From: 20CM-2-55-15 sp963738025
GTDB taxonomy: Bacteria; Acidobacteriota; Terriglobia; 20CM-2-55-15
Direction of reading: 5' to 3'
DNA: 64,000 nt
NCBI GenBank assembly: GCA_963738025.1
Contig: CAVTWA010000051.1
Coordinates: forward strand, 62,001 to 126,000
Shown: positions 24,619 to 33,594 of the stretch, in pieces
Numbering within the stretch: the first letter of the stretch is position 1
Layout of the letters: the number at the start of each line of letters is the position of its first letter
The notes under the pieces: generated by a model
Database searches by the model: none
What the model saw: only the letters and a program-made list of their open reading frames with translations
Told to the model about the DNA's origin: nothing
Made by a program: the position numbers and the translations under genes

Positions 24619-26202
24619 ATGCCTGGATCACCGGAGCGCACGAGCATTTGGCGGCCACTGCACGTCTCCAGCTTTCGAAACCTGATCATTGCCGACGTCG
24701 TTTCTGATGTCGGCGCGTTTATGCAGAGCACGGGCGCTGCATGGCTCATGGTTTCGCTCCACGCCGGGCCAATGTATGTGGCGCTCACACAAACAGCCTC
24801 TGCTTTGCCTTTCTTCCTGTTCGCACTTCCCGCTGGAGCCATCGGCGACATCGTCGATCGCCGAAAGCTGATTCTTTATACGGAAACATGGATGGCGGGC
24901 GTGGCGCTCGTGCTCGCCGTACTAACCATTGGCGGGTTGGTTGGGCCACTGTCGCTCCTTATTCTGACATTTGCGCTGTCGGCGGGGGATGCATTCGAAA
25001 CACCATCCTGGCGCGCTCTTTTGCCGGATTTGGTCAAGAAAGAGGATCTGCCTGCGGCATCCGCTCTCAACGGCATCGAGTTCAATTTTTCGCGTGCGGT
25101 CGGACCGGGGCTGGCGGGTTTGGTGATCGCTGCGGCTGGAGCCGGCACCGCCTTCCTCATAAACACCGTTTCATTCGTCGGGGTTATTTTGGTGGTTGCG
25201 CGCTGGAAGCGAATGATTCACAAGAGGACGACGCCACCGGAAACAGTAACGGGCGCCACTGTGGCGGCAATCCGCTATGTCCGTTACTCACCGCCGATTC
25301 GCACGTTGCTGGCTCGCTCCGCCCTGGTGATGTTCTTCGCGAGCGGGCTTCTCGCACTTCTGCCATCCCTTTCTCATACTGTGAAGAACAGTCCAACCGC
25401 TTATGGGCTGTTGATGGGTTCCTTCGGATTCGGAGCTGTCATGGGCGCTCTGTTAATGCAGCGTGCCCGCGCACGCTGGTCAACAGAAGTTGTGGTTACC
25501 GGCGGTGTTGCGCTTTTCGGGATTGTCACGCTGGCCGCAAGCGTATTGCGGTCTCTGGCGGGGCTGAGTGCGGCCATGATCGTTGCAGGCTCATCCTGGA
25601 TCGTTTTCCTTTCGCTCTTCAGCGTACTCGTTCTCAATCACGCGCCCGGATGGGTTCGCGCTCGCGTGCTTGCCTTTTCCACGTTGGCTTTCCAGGGAGC
25701 TGTCGCTGCCGGCAGCGCTGTCTGGGGCACTTTTGCTCAGCGGTTTGGAGTGGGGACCGCACTGCAGTATGCCGGTGCGGGGACACTTACGATGACAGCC
25801 CTGGCGTTGTTTTTGCGTTTGCCGGATTCAACGGTCGATCTGACTTCCTGGAACCATTGGCGTCTACCGGCGATGGTTACAGGCACCCCCGCAATAGATG
25901 GAGATCTTGGGCCAGTCTTGGTCACCGTCGAATATGAAGTTGCGCCGGACCAGGTAAAGGATTTTCTCAAGGCGGTTCGCCAATATCGAAGGATTCGCCG
26001 CCGCGACGGCGCCCGAAAGTGGGGCATCTTTCGTGACACGGAGAATGTGAATCGGTACGTCGAAACCTTCATCGTTTCCTCATGGTCTGAACATCTCCGG
26101 CAGCACGAACGATTGACGCGAGCCGATCGCGAGGCCGAAGAGCGAGTACAACGGCATGTTGTGTCGCAATCGAAGGTGCGGCACCTGATCTCCGTCGAAT
26201 AG
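24619..26202 (+). CDS. MFS transporter (EntS-like MFS_3 type) with C-terminal ABM-like domain
   Basis: 527 residues. The N-terminal about 410 residues contain about 11-12 membrane helices, with MFS motif A at DIVDRRKLILYTETWM and the ETPSWRALLPDLVKKEDLPAASALNG loop typical of the EntS/transmembrane-secretion-effector branch. The last about 100 residues (LGPVLVTVEYEVAPDQVKDFLKAVRQYRRIRRRDGARKWGIFRD) form a small ferredoxin-like domain of the antibiotic-biosynthesis-monooxygenase type. This fusion recurs in the branch and its role is unclear. It should export a small molecule; the substrate is not evident. The ATG start is accepted because the first membrane helix follows about 20 residues in. 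Confidence 0.88.
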   Translation: MPGSPERTSIWRPLHVSSFRNLIIADVVSDVGAFMQSTGAAWLMVSLHAGPMYVALTQTASALPFFLFALPAGAIGDIVDRRKLILYTETWMAGVALVLAVLTIGGLVGPLSLLILTFALSAGDAFETPSWRALLPDLVKKEDLPAASALNGIEFNFSRAVGPGLAGLVIAAAGAGTAFLINTVSFVGVILVVARWKRMIHKRTTPPETVTGATVAAIRYVRYSPPIRTLLARSALVMFFASGLLALLPSLSHTVKNSPTAYGLLMGSFGFGAVMGALLMQRARARWSTEVVVTGGVALFGIVTLAASVLRSLAGLSAAMIVAGSSWIVFLSLFSVLVLNHAPGWVRARVLAFSTLAFQGAVAAGSAVWGTFAQRFGVGTALQYAGAGTLTMTALALFLRLPDSTVDLTSWNHWRLPAMVTGTPAIDGDLGPVLVTVEYEVAPDQVKDFLKAVRQYRRIRRRDGARKWGIFRDTENVNRYVETFIVSSWSEHLRQHERLTRADREAEERVQRHVVSQSKVRHLISVE

Positions 26203-26410
26203 CCGGCAGCCGTATTGGCTCGCATTCGAGTTGAACCTGGCGGAATTGAGGGAATGCGCGCAGCTGCAGCTGCTGAAACGATGACGAGTCGACGCTGAAA
26301 AACGCATTGTCCGGCGATGCACACAAAGCACAATGATTTCCTGATCGAAATGGCGTCTGGAGAATTCGCCATCACCCAGGCCATTCAGCATTGGCACATT
26401 GAAAATCAAT
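26203..26410. other. Convergent intergenic spacer
   Basis: Between the MFS gene (plus) and the VOC gene (minus). Short, with no strong hairpin and no gene that I can support. Confidence 0.3.
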
Positions 26411-26788
26411 TTAGCTTTTATGAACGACCTCGATATCGTGGCCGTCAGGATCGAACACCCATGTCGCATAATAGCCAGGATAGTATTCGAGCCGCGCTTG
26501 AGGTGCTTCCTTGCTCTTGCCTCCGGCGTCAACGGCCGCTTTGTAGAATGCATCTACCTGAGCATGGTCTTTCGCTACAAATCCAACATGCACCGCCTGG
26601 GGATCGGGCTTTCCTTCTTTGAGCCAGAAACAAGCTTTTTTGCCGTCACCAAAACCCTTCAAATCGGGGTGTCCGTTTTGGCCTGCGTAATCTATAAAGT
26701 TTGTGATCCCGAGTGGCTTCAGGGCCTTGGCGTAAAAAGCGACTGAACGCTCGAAATCACTGATTGTGAGAATAATGTGGTCTATCAC
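26411..26788 (-). CDS. VOC family protein (glyoxalase/dioxygenase fold)
   Basis: 125 residues from GTG 26788, chosen because VIDHIILTISDFERSVAFYAKALKPLG is the normal VOC start. The frame extends to 26902, but the extra residues are not family-like. A ggagggg lies about 14 nt before the start. Metal ligand positions are present: His in IDHI, His in AVHVGF and Glu in DIEVVHKS near the end. The two beta-alpha-beta-beta-beta modules are complete. Typical roles are metal-dependent isomerisation, ring cleavage or antibiotic binding; none can be chosen here. Confidence 0.85.
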   Translation of the reverse strand: MIDHIILTISDFERSVAFYAKALKPLGITNFIDYAGQNGHPDLKGFGDGKKACFWLKEGKPDPQAVHVGFVAKDHAQVDAFYKAAVDAGGKSKEAPQARLEYYPGYYATWVFDPDGHDIEVVHKS

Positions 26789-27182
26789 CTTTCGCTTTTG
26801 TTCCCCCTCCAAGTTGTTCACTGATCTGTTGCTACAAAATACTGCCACCGATCGCTGGTCGTTGAGATGGTGATTTACCCGCTGATATAGACTGTGCCGC
26901 ACTTGCTCGCTACTTCATAACAGTTATGCGGGGGCTTGGCGTCAGCGCGGTTAGCGGGATTAGGCGGAAGGACCTGCTCTCAATCGCCCGGACAGCTTTA
27001 CAGGTCTGGCCGTCGCAATAATGCCGCCACGGAACGTCGAACGAGGGCTTTGCCGTCCCTGACACCCTGAATTCAATGACTTTTTGTGAACGCTCGAGCA
27101 GATTTCACGAACGCCCAAGCATTCCATGTTTGCTTCGCCCGGCATATCGTTTTCTTAGATCAGAATCGGAAAGGAGAACGGT
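26789..27182. other. Divergent spacer, nothing recognised
   Basis: About 390 nt between the VOC gene (minus) and SDR 2 (plus). It must hold promoters for both. The only site I can point to is the Shine-Dalgarno aaaggagaac just before SDR 2. Confidence 0.35.
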
Positions 27183-27920
27183 ATGTCAGGAATTGAGGGA
27201 AAAGTTATCGCTATCACGGGCGCGAGCAGTGGAATAGGCCAGGCGACTGCACTTCTTCTCGCCGAGCGCGGTGCGAAAGTCGTACTTGGCGCGCGTGGAT
27301 TGGATCGTCTTAAGGCTATCTCTGACCGTATCGTGGCATCGGGGGGCGAGGCAGCCTATACAGCCACAGACGTCAAACGGCGCGAGGACTTAGCCAATCT
27401 AGTCGGGTTGGCAATTGAGCGGTACGGCAGGCTCGACGTTCTCATCAACAACGCCGGGGTTGCCCCGATTTCTCTTCTCGACGAACTGCGTGTGGAGGAT
27501 TGGGATGAGATGATCGACATCAATCTCAAAGGTGTTCTGAATGGCATCGCCGCCGCTCTGCCGATTTTCCGTAGACAGGGTTTCGGACACTTCGTCAACG
27601 TCATTTCCACAGCCGGAATTCAAATCAACCCGACCATGGCAGTGTATGCCGCGACGAAGAACGCCGTGCGCACTATCACCGAAGGTTTGCGGCAGGAAGC
27701 CGGAGCGAAGCTGCGCGTGACCGGTATTTCGCCGGGTTTCGTCCAGACGCACCTCGCGGATTCCATGACAAATCCGGAGGTCAAATCCCAAATTATCGGC
27801 CATATGGACAAGATGGCCATTCCGCCGGTTGCGATTGCCCGCGCCATAGCGTTCGCGATCGAGCAACCGGCTGACGTTGATGTGAACGAGATCGTAATCC
27901 GTCCTACTGCGCAGGTCTAA
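27183..27920 (+). CDS. Short-chain dehydrogenase/reductase (SDR) 2
   Basis: 245 residues, Shine-Dalgarno aaaggagaac. Classical SDR motifs: TGASSGIG, NNAG (VLINNAGVAPIS), catalytic Ser in VISTAG, YAATK as Tyr-x-x-x-Lys, and SPGFVQTHLA. Arg in LGARGLDRL suggests NADP(H). It ends NEIVIRPTAQV, typical of the YdfG-like branch that reduces hydroxy acids or aldehydes. A fragment of another SDR lies just downstream. Confidence 0.93.
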   Translation: MSGIEGKVIAITGASSGIGQATALLLAERGAKVVLGARGLDRLKAISDRIVASGGEAAYTATDVKRREDLANLVGLAIERYGRLDVLINNAGVAPISLLDELRVEDWDEMIDINLKGVLNGIAAALPIFRRQGFGHFVNVISTAGIQINPTMAVYAATKNAVRTITEGLRQEAGAKLRVTGISPGFVQTHLADSMTNPEVKSQIIGHMDKMAIPPVAIARAIAFAIEQPADVDVNEIVIRPTAQV

Positions 27921-27939
27921 ACCAAACTTATTAACGTGA

Positions 27940-28029
27940 GAGGAGAACGTCGCAGGGTTCCTCGCAATTGACGCATCAAGTTACGTCAATGGTGTGGAAC
28001 TCTTTGTCGATGGTGGCTTAACTCATGTG
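27940..28029 (+). pseudogene. SDR C-terminal relic
   Basis: Thirty codons read EENVAGFLAIDASS-YVNGVELFVDGGLTHV, the unmistakable C-terminal cofactor-side signature of a classical SDR. A stop codon lies immediately upstream (27937-27939), and there is no room for the rest of the gene. The piece runs into the 3' end of the convergent AraC gene. Probably the scar of recombination among neighbouring SDR paralogues. Confidence 0.7.
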
Positions 28030-29004
28030 CGTAGACGCGGACCGCTCCATTTCTGCCAAGGCCGATTGATAGTGCTTGGGTGCCATGCCGGTTCTCCGTT
28101 TGAAAGCGTTGCTGAATGCGCTGTCCGATGCGTAGCCGAGGGACTCGGCCAATTGGGAGACCGACATCTTCCCCTCACGAAGCCCACGCTCCGCCAGGCT
28201 CAACCTTAAGTTCTGCAGATAAGTGAGGGGGGCGACACCGGCGTTGGCTTTGAAGCGAAGCGCAAAACTGGTTCGCGACATGCCCACCTGCTTTGCGAGT
28301 TCGTCCAGCCGCCAGGCCCGGCCCGGTTCCTCATGCATCAGGCGCAACGCCGGTGCAATGCGCTCGTCATTCATAGCCCGCAGCCAGCCCGCTGTTAGAG
28401 GTTTGGAGGCTGCAAGATAGAACCGGATAATCTGAACGAATAACAACTGCGCTAGCTGCTTTGATGCCAGCACCGCACCCGGACGATTAGCGGCGACTTC
28501 CTTCACGAGTTGGTCTAAAAGCCAACGGATCGTCGAGGCCTCGGACGAGCTACCATCGACGTGAATCAAGGGGGGCAACATTTCTGCGAGAATGCCGTTG
28601 CGGGCAGAGTCGAGGGCAACGTGTCCTCCAATCGCGAAGAAGTCATCACCAACTCCGACTTTGGCGGCGTTGTCGGTAGCTTTCGTGAAAAGTTCCAGAC
28701 CGTCCAGCGGCGACTTTTTCAGGTCCGAGGCGAGAACGAACGACCGCTCGGCGGGCACCACGAAAACATCTCCCGTCTCAAGACGGACCGGCGCAGCCGC
28801 ACCGTCGACCGCCAGCCAGCAACCGCCCTTTACGACTGCGGTCAGTTTGATCTTTTGGGGTGGCGGGAATCGGAGCGCCCACGTCCCTCCGGCCTTAAGG
28901 TACCCAATGCGGACGCAGCGAGCGCTCGCCAAAGTTAAAATGTCTCCGAGAGGGTCGCCTTCCATTCCTGAACAATGGCGCATACACTCGACACTTTCAA
29001 GCAT
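28018..29004 (-). CDS. AraC family transcriptional regulator with cupin-type sensor
   Basis: 328 residues. The N-terminal cupin-like effector domain is at about 15-190 (LKAGGTWALRFPPPQKIKLTAVVKGGCWL; VRLETGDVFVVPAERSFVL). The C-terminal double helix-turn-helix is at about 215-320 (WRLDELAKQVGMSRTSFALRFKANAGVAPLTYL; VSQLAESLGYASDSAFSNAFKRRTGMAP). It is divergent from SDR 3 across 142 nt, the likely operator, so it probably controls the SDR 3 - SDR 4 - SnoaL set. Confidence 0.93.
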   Translation of the reverse strand: MLESVECMRHCSGMEGDPLGDILTLASARCVRIGYLKAGGTWALRFPPPQKIKLTAVVKGGCWLAVDGAAAPVRLETGDVFVVPAERSFVLASDLKKSPLDGLELFTKATDNAAKVGVGDDFFAIGGHVALDSARNGILAEMLPPLIHVDGSSSEASTIRWLLDQLVKEVAANRPGAVLASKQLAQLLFVQIIRFYLAASKPLTAGWLRAMNDERIAPALRLMHEEPGRAWRLDELAKQVGMSRTSFALRFKANAGVAPLTYLQNLRLSLAERGLREGKMSVSQLAESLGYASDSAFSNAFKRRTGMAPKHYQSALAEMERSASTHMS

Positions 29005-29146
29005 TCATCGGCGATTTGCATTCGGGGACGCCGCCTTCGCCAGCGTCCCATCTAGCCAGCCCAAAGTCCATTATTCAACTTCTTGCAGGTGGAATCGCCG
29101 TTGCAACTACTCCATTGAATGCAAATCAGCAAGAAGGAGAAAAACA

Positions 29147-29890
29147 ATGTCCGAGAAACTGGAAGGAAAGAGTGCACTCATTACGGGTGGCTCGCGCGGC
29201 ATTGGTGCAGCAATCGCCAAGCGTCTGGCTGCGGACGGAGCGAACGTGGCCATCACATATTCGAAAGGTGCCGATGCGGCCGCGTCGGTCGTCAAGGAGA
29301 TTGAACGCGCTGGCCGAAAGGCGATCGCAATTCAGGCGGACGCCACGAATGCCAGCGCCGTCGAAGCGGCGGTCGAAAAGGCCGTCGAGATCTTCGGCCG
29401 ACTTGATGTGCTTGTTAACAATGCCGGCACGGCCATTCCGAAGAGATTCGAGGAGACCACGCTGGAGGAGCTGGACCGCCTGATCGACATCAACGTCCGC
29501 GGCACCTTCGTCGCGACGCAGGCGGCGCTGAAGCACATGAAGAGCGGCGGCCGCATCATCATGATCGGCTCGTCCGTAGGCGAGCATGCCATGACGCCCG
29601 GCCTGGTGCCCTACTCGGCCACAAAGGGAGCGGTCAAGATGTTCACTCAGGGGTTGTCCAGAGAGGTGGGGAGCCGGGGCATCACAGTCAACAATATCCA
29701 GCCGGGTCCGATCGATACGGATTTGAATCCCGCCGCCGGCGATTGGGCGGTACCACAGAAGGCCGCGACAGCACTCGACCGCTATGGGCAGGTTGATGAG
29801 GTTGCCGCCTTGGTGGCGTTTGTCGCCGGGCCGGAGTCCTCGTACATTACCGGGGCAAATCTTACCGTGGATGGCGGAACGAATGCCTGA
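29147..29890 (+). CDS. Short-chain dehydrogenase/reductase (SDR) 3
   Basis: 247 residues from ATG 29147, Shine-Dalgarno aaggag 7 nt upstream. The open frame extends to 28592 only as antisense to araC. Motifs: TGGSRGIG, VNNAG, catalytic Ser in IGSSVG, YSATK, QPGPIDTDLNP, C-terminal SSYITGANLTVDGG. This is the 3-oxoacyl-ACP-reductase-like subgroup common in accessory clusters. First gene of an SDR-SDR-SnoaL operon (28-nt gap to the next gene). Confidence 0.94.
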   Translation: MSEKLEGKSALITGGSRGIGAAIAKRLAADGANVAITYSKGADAAASVVKEIERAGRKAIAIQADATNASAVEAAVEKAVEIFGRLDVLVNNAGTAIPKRFEETTLEELDRLIDINVRGTFVATQAALKHMKSGGRIIMIGSSVGEHAMTPGLVPYSATKGAVKMFTQGLSREVGSRGITVNNIQPGPIDTDLNPAAGDWAVPQKAATALDRYGQVDEVAALVAFVAGPESSYITGANLTVDGGTNA

Positions 29891-29918
29891 ACCAACGAAA
29901 TCTTGAAGGAGAAATCTT

Positions 29919-30665
29919 ATGACTACCCCCGTTGTTTTGGTTACTGGCGCACTTACAGGTATTGGACGCGCGACCGCCGTGGCTTTCGCGCGCGAAGGTG
30001 CCCGCGTCGTTATTTCTGGACGACACGATGACGAAGGCCAAAAATTAGTCGCCGAACTGCAGAAGCTTGGCGCTGAAGCCGAATTCCTACATTCGGATGT
30101 CCGTCACGAGGACGACGTGCGCAGCCTGATCGATCAAACTGTCTCGCGCTTTGGTCGTCTGGACGCTGCCGTCAACTGCGCCGGAACCGAGGGCACACCC
30201 GGCCCGGTGACGGAACAGACTGCCGAAACCTACGCCGCGACCTTCGACACAAATGTCCTCGGTACGCTGCTCAGCATGAAGCACGAAATGCGCGTGATGC
30301 TTGCCCAGGGCAGCGGCAGCATCATCAATATATCTTCCACCTACGGCCATACTGGTGCTGCCGGCGCTTCTCTATACTCGGCGAGCAAGCATGCAGTTGA
30401 AGGACTGACGAAGTCGGCCGCACTCGAAGCCGCTCCGTCCGGGGTACGCGTTAACATGGTCGCCCCAGGTCCAATCGACACCGGGATGCTGAACCGCTTC
30501 ACTGGCACCGACGAAAGAAAGACGGGTCTGGTAGCGAAGGTGCCGCTCAAACGAGCAGGGAGACCTGAGGAGATCGCTCAGACCATCGTCTTTCTGGCGT
30601 CCGACAAGGCGTCGTTCATCACAGGTGCGTCCTACCTCGTGGACGGCGGCAAAACAGCCCAGTAA
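29919..30665 (+). CDS. Short-chain dehydrogenase/reductase (SDR) 4
   Basis: 248 residues, Shine-Dalgarno aaggagaaa. Motifs: TGALTGIG (Ala-Leu-Thr in place of the usual Gly-Ser/Ala-Ser), NCAG, ISSTYG, YSASK, APGPIDTGML, C-terminal ASFITGASYLVDGG. Arg in ISGRHDDEG suggests NADP(H). Same transcript as SDR 3; close in sequence style, so the pair may derive from duplication. Confidence 0.94.
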   Translation: MTTPVVLVTGALTGIGRATAVAFAREGARVVISGRHDDEGQKLVAELQKLGAEAEFLHSDVRHEDDVRSLIDQTVSRFGRLDAAVNCAGTEGTPGPVTEQTAETYAATFDTNVLGTLLSMKHEMRVMLAQGSGSIINISSTYGHTGAAGASLYSASKHAVEGLTKSAALEAAPSGVRVNMVAPGPIDTGMLNRFTGTDERKTGLVAKVPLKRAGRPEEIAQTIVFLASDKASFITGASYLVDGGKTAQ

Positions 30666-30712
30666 TGTTCCGTCAGGTCGCAACTCGCTTTGACGGGTTT
30701 CGGAGAACAAAA

Positions 30713-31114
30713 ATGAATCAGACCATGGAATCGAAAAATAAAGCGCTTGTCCTTGAGGCTTTCGATACGCTGTTTAACAAGCGGGATTACACAGCGGCTG
30801 AGCGCTATTGGTCGCCCGACTATATCCAGCACAGCGCGCACATTCCTCCCGGTCGTGAGGGCTTGTTCAATCTCGTAAAGAGCATTCCGCCGACGCTGAA
30901 GTATGAATCGGGAACGATCGTCGCCGAAAAAGATTTTGTCATCGTGCACGGCCGATTTTCGGGCTTCGGCCAGCCCGTGAACTGGATTGCAGCGGACATC
31001 GTTCGCATCAAGGACGGAATTTTAGTCGAGCATTGGGATGTGATCCAAGACGAGGTCACAAAAGAACAATCAAAGAGTGGTCAACCAATGTTCGGCAATA
31101 AGTTCGCGACCTGA
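30713..31114 (+). CDS. SnoaL-like (NTF2-fold) protein
   Basis: 133 residues from ATG 30713, Shine-Dalgarno ggagaa. Typical SnoaL-like features: NKALVLEAFDTLFNKRDYTAAERYWSPDYIQHSAHIPPGREGL, VIVHGRFSGFG, WIAADIVRIKDGILVEHWDVIQDE. The conserved His/Asp pair in YIQHSAH and EHWDVIQD is what polyketide cyclase-type members use. In SDR operons such proteins may act as cyclases, isomerases or detoxifying hydrolases; not resolved. Third gene of the AraC-adjacent operon. Confidence 0.88.
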   Translation: MNQTMESKNKALVLEAFDTLFNKRDYTAAERYWSPDYIQHSAHIPPGREGLFNLVKSIPPTLKYESGTIVAEKDFVIVHGRFSGFGQPVNWIAADIVRIKDGILVEHWDVIQDEVTKEQSKSGQPMFGNKFAT

Positions 31115-31220
31115 CCGAGTGGCCGGTAAAAAGCAGATACGTCGAATTGTCTTAGAGGAAGTGAACCACCTGAGAGCGGACATTGTAGCTGGCGCAGTGT
31201 TTCCCGATTTTCACCGCGAG

Positions 31221-31478
31221 ATGCAAGTCGGTTACTCCCGCCTGGTCACAATCAGTATCGACAACATGCTTTTGACGAATGAGTTGCGCACGGGCGTTGG
31301 CGCTCACTGGATTGGGCTGGTCGTAGGAATTCTGGCGCAGTCCGGTGGAGTGTTTCTTCACATGTTGCTTGGACAGCCGAATCAATCGTCGATTGGAACT
31401 CGAGTAACGACGATCGGCGCTATACTATTTGCGGCTGCTATTCGTATACTTGTTTCTGGACTGATAACGGCACGTTAG
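31221..31478 (+). CDS. Small putative membrane protein
   Basis: 85 residues if read from ATG 31221; the frame is open from GTG 31077, overlapping the SnoaL gene by 38 nt. Two hydrophobic stretches (HWIGLVVGILAQSGGVFLHMLL and VTTIGAILFAAAIRILVSGLI) suggest two membrane helices. No family recognised and no good Shine-Dalgarno. It may be real or a chance frame. Confidence 0.35.
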   Translation: MQVGYSRLVTISIDNMLLTNELRTGVGAHWIGLVVGILAQSGGVFLHMLLGQPNQSSIGTRVTTIGAILFAAAIRILVSGLITAR

Positions 31479-31669
31479 GGACGAAGGGTCCCAATACACG
31501 CCCTTTCCGATACGACTGCGCTCCATTTCCTGTCTAATTTCGCGATTTCGCGAGTCGATTCGCGATTTCATCTCGTGAGCCGTAGGAGAAGATCCCGTAA
31601 AGCCCGATAGGTTTCAAGAACTTGCCTGTTGGTACGTCGGTTGCCTTTGCCGTCTGCCAGGAGGTCACG

Positions 31670-32500
31670 ATGAGCCGATCAGCAACTACGATGAGCGCGT
31701 TCCTTGCACTTGTACTTTTCGCTTCGGCTTCGGCGCCGGCGAATGCGAGCGAACTGAAACCGGAAACAGTGAATGCCTGGAACGCATATGTGCGAAATGC
31801 CGACTTGCGCATGAAGGACCGTGTGGAAGGAAAGACCTCGTTTCTGTGGACCAATGAATCGGCAGATCGCAGACAGCGGGTCGGACGAGGCGAAATCCCC
31901 GTTGCGCCGGTTCTTTCTCACGGGACACAGAACGTACCCAATGGTTTGATTCACCATTGGATCGGCGGAGTATTCATACCCGGAGCTACGATCGATAGCC
32001 TGTCTGCCGTGATGCAGAATTACGACGCATATAAAGACTTTTACAAACCGGTCGTCGTTGATTCCAGAACTGTAGGCTGCACGTCAGTGAATCCGACGTT
32101 CTGGATGCGTTGGCAGACCAAGGTCCTCTTCATTACTGCCGCCATCGAAGGCCAATACCAGGCTCGTCACGTCCGGGTAGACTCACGGCGTGGGTACGAC
32201 ATTTCCGATAGCATTGTCGTGCAGGAAATCGAAAACTATGGGCGCGCCGGAGCGCGCCTTTTGCCGGATGGAACGGGTAGTGGCTACGTGTGGCGAATGC
32301 ACAGCATTGCGCGATACGAACAACGGGAAGGCGGCGTGGACCTCGAACTGGAGGCCATCGCTCTCACTCGTGATATTCCGGCTTCGGTTCGATGGTTCGT
32401 AAACCCGATCGTCAATCACCTCTCGGCGAACTCGCTCACTGCAACTCTGCAGCAGACGCGAGATGCCGTGAATTCCATGCCGGCAACCAGATGTGATTGA
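31670..32500 (+). CDS. Exported START/SRPBCC-like protein of unknown function
   Basis: 276 residues from ATG 31670 (Shine-Dalgarno aggaggt 6 nt upstream; a longer start at 31622 is less likely). A signal peptide (TMSAFLALVLFASASAPANA) precedes ELKPETVNAWNAYVRNADLRMKDRV. The middle (GLIHHWIGGVFIPGATIDSLSAVMQNYDAYKDFYKPVVVDS) and the end (YVWRMHSIARYEQREGGVDLELEAIALTRDIPASVRWFVNPIV) have the pattern of a lipid- or ligand-binding START/SRPBCC fold. I know this family chiefly from Acidobacteriota-type genomes, where it is uncharacterised. It stands alone between the SDR operon and the quinone oxidoreductase. Confidence 0.8.
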   Translation: MSRSATTMSAFLALVLFASASAPANASELKPETVNAWNAYVRNADLRMKDRVEGKTSFLWTNESADRRQRVGRGEIPVAPVLSHGTQNVPNGLIHHWIGGVFIPGATIDSLSAVMQNYDAYKDFYKPVVVDSRTVGCTSVNPTFWMRWQTKVLFITAAIEGQYQARHVRVDSRRGYDISDSIVVQEIENYGRAGARLLPDGTGSGYVWRMHSIARYEQREGGVDLELEAIALTRDIPASVRWFVNPIVNHLSANSLTATLQQTRDAVNSMPATRCD

Positions 32501-32589
32501 GTTTTCGACATCGACCAGACTGCCGCTGCGGCGCCGCGGCATCAATTGCTTCACCGCACATCCGCGCGGTGAAGGATGGGAGAACGATC

Positions 32590-33561
32590 ATGCGTGCAAT
32601 GAGAGCAGAAGGATTCAGCGGCTACAAGGATTTGAAGCCAGTGGACATTCCAAAACCGACAGTCTCGGATGGACGAGTGCTGGTAAGAATCAGAGCGGCC
32701 GGGGTCACGCCACTGGACCACACCATTCTGTCGGGAGGATACCCACGAGCGAAAGCACCGCTGGTCCTGGGTGGAGAGGGAGCCGGCGTCGTGGAGGAGG
32801 GAGGGGGAACAGCCTTTCCTGATGGTTCACGTGTGATGTTTACGGGGCCGTATGGCGTGTCGGAGAATGGAACCTACAGTGAGTGGCTTGCCGTCCGCAA
32901 AGAGAACCTTTGTTTGATTCCCGACAACATCGAGGATATTGCAGCTGCCGGTGTTCCGGTTGCATATCTGACCGCCCAGATGACACTGAGCTTTGCAGGA
33001 TTTGCGAAGGGCATGACAGTGCTGTCACCTGCCATCGGAGGTTCGGTCGGAAACGCAGTCACTCAGATAGCGAAGGCGCAAGGGGCGAAACACGCGATAT
33101 CAACCACGACTAACCATTCGAAGGCGCAACAAGCACGCTCTCTGGGTTTCGACGAGGTGATCGACCTTTCTGTGGAGAAGCTCAGAGACGGCGTTCGCCG
33201 GATTACGGAGGGTTATGGCGCCGATATCGTGATCGACGCAATAGGCGGAGAAATCCTGAGCGAAGCTCTCGGCACACTCTCTATCGGGGGAAGTCTGACT
33301 ACATTGGGCTACGCCGCAGGCCGCAAGACAACCATCGACGTCACGGATCTTATCTGGAAGCGCGCCAGTATGAAGAGCTTCTCGCTGTTCGCACAACCCG
33401 CGGAGGTATGGACGACCGCATGGACCGTCATTTTTTCATTACTTCAATCCGGTGCGGTTAAGCCTATCGTGGCAAAGACGTTCCCGCTGGCTGAGGCGGC
33501 AGATGCTCTGCGTTACCTTGTTGAGGGCCGTCCCTTCGGCAGGGTCGTGCTCACAATCTGA
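32590..33561 (+). CDS. Zinc-independent quinone oxidoreductase-like MDR protein
   Basis: 323 residues from ATG 32590; upstream in-frame codons are not protein-like. Medium-chain dehydrogenase fold: GroES-like N-terminus (VLVRIRAAGVTPLDHTILSGGYP; LVLGGEGAGVVEEGG), then a Rossmann domain whose nucleotide loop reads SPAIGGSVGNAVTQIAKAQGA, and a C-terminal LAEAADALRYLVEGRPFGRVVL. The structural-zinc Cys cluster is absent, as in NADPH:quinone reductases. It probably reduces quinones or enals. The next gene follows 33 nt downstream. Confidence 0.9.
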   Translation: MRAMRAEGFSGYKDLKPVDIPKPTVSDGRVLVRIRAAGVTPLDHTILSGGYPRAKAPLVLGGEGAGVVEEGGGTAFPDGSRVMFTGPYGVSENGTYSEWLAVRKENLCLIPDNIEDIAAAGVPVAYLTAQMTLSFAGFAKGMTVLSPAIGGSVGNAVTQIAKAQGAKHAISTTTNHSKAQQARSLGFDEVIDLSVEKLRDGVRRITEGYGADIVIDAIGGEILSEALGTLSIGGSLTTLGYAAGRKTTIDVTDLIWKRASMKSFSLFAQPAEVWTTAWTVIFSLLQSGAVKPIVAKTFPLAEAADALRYLVEGRPFGRVVLTI

Positions 33562-33594
33562 CAGACTTTGACGAGAGAAAGCGGAGGGATGCCA

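Noticed and set aside
28592..29146. Extended N-terminus for SDR 3
   Set aside because: Antisense to the araC gene; the Shine-Dalgarno and SDR start place the gene at 29147.
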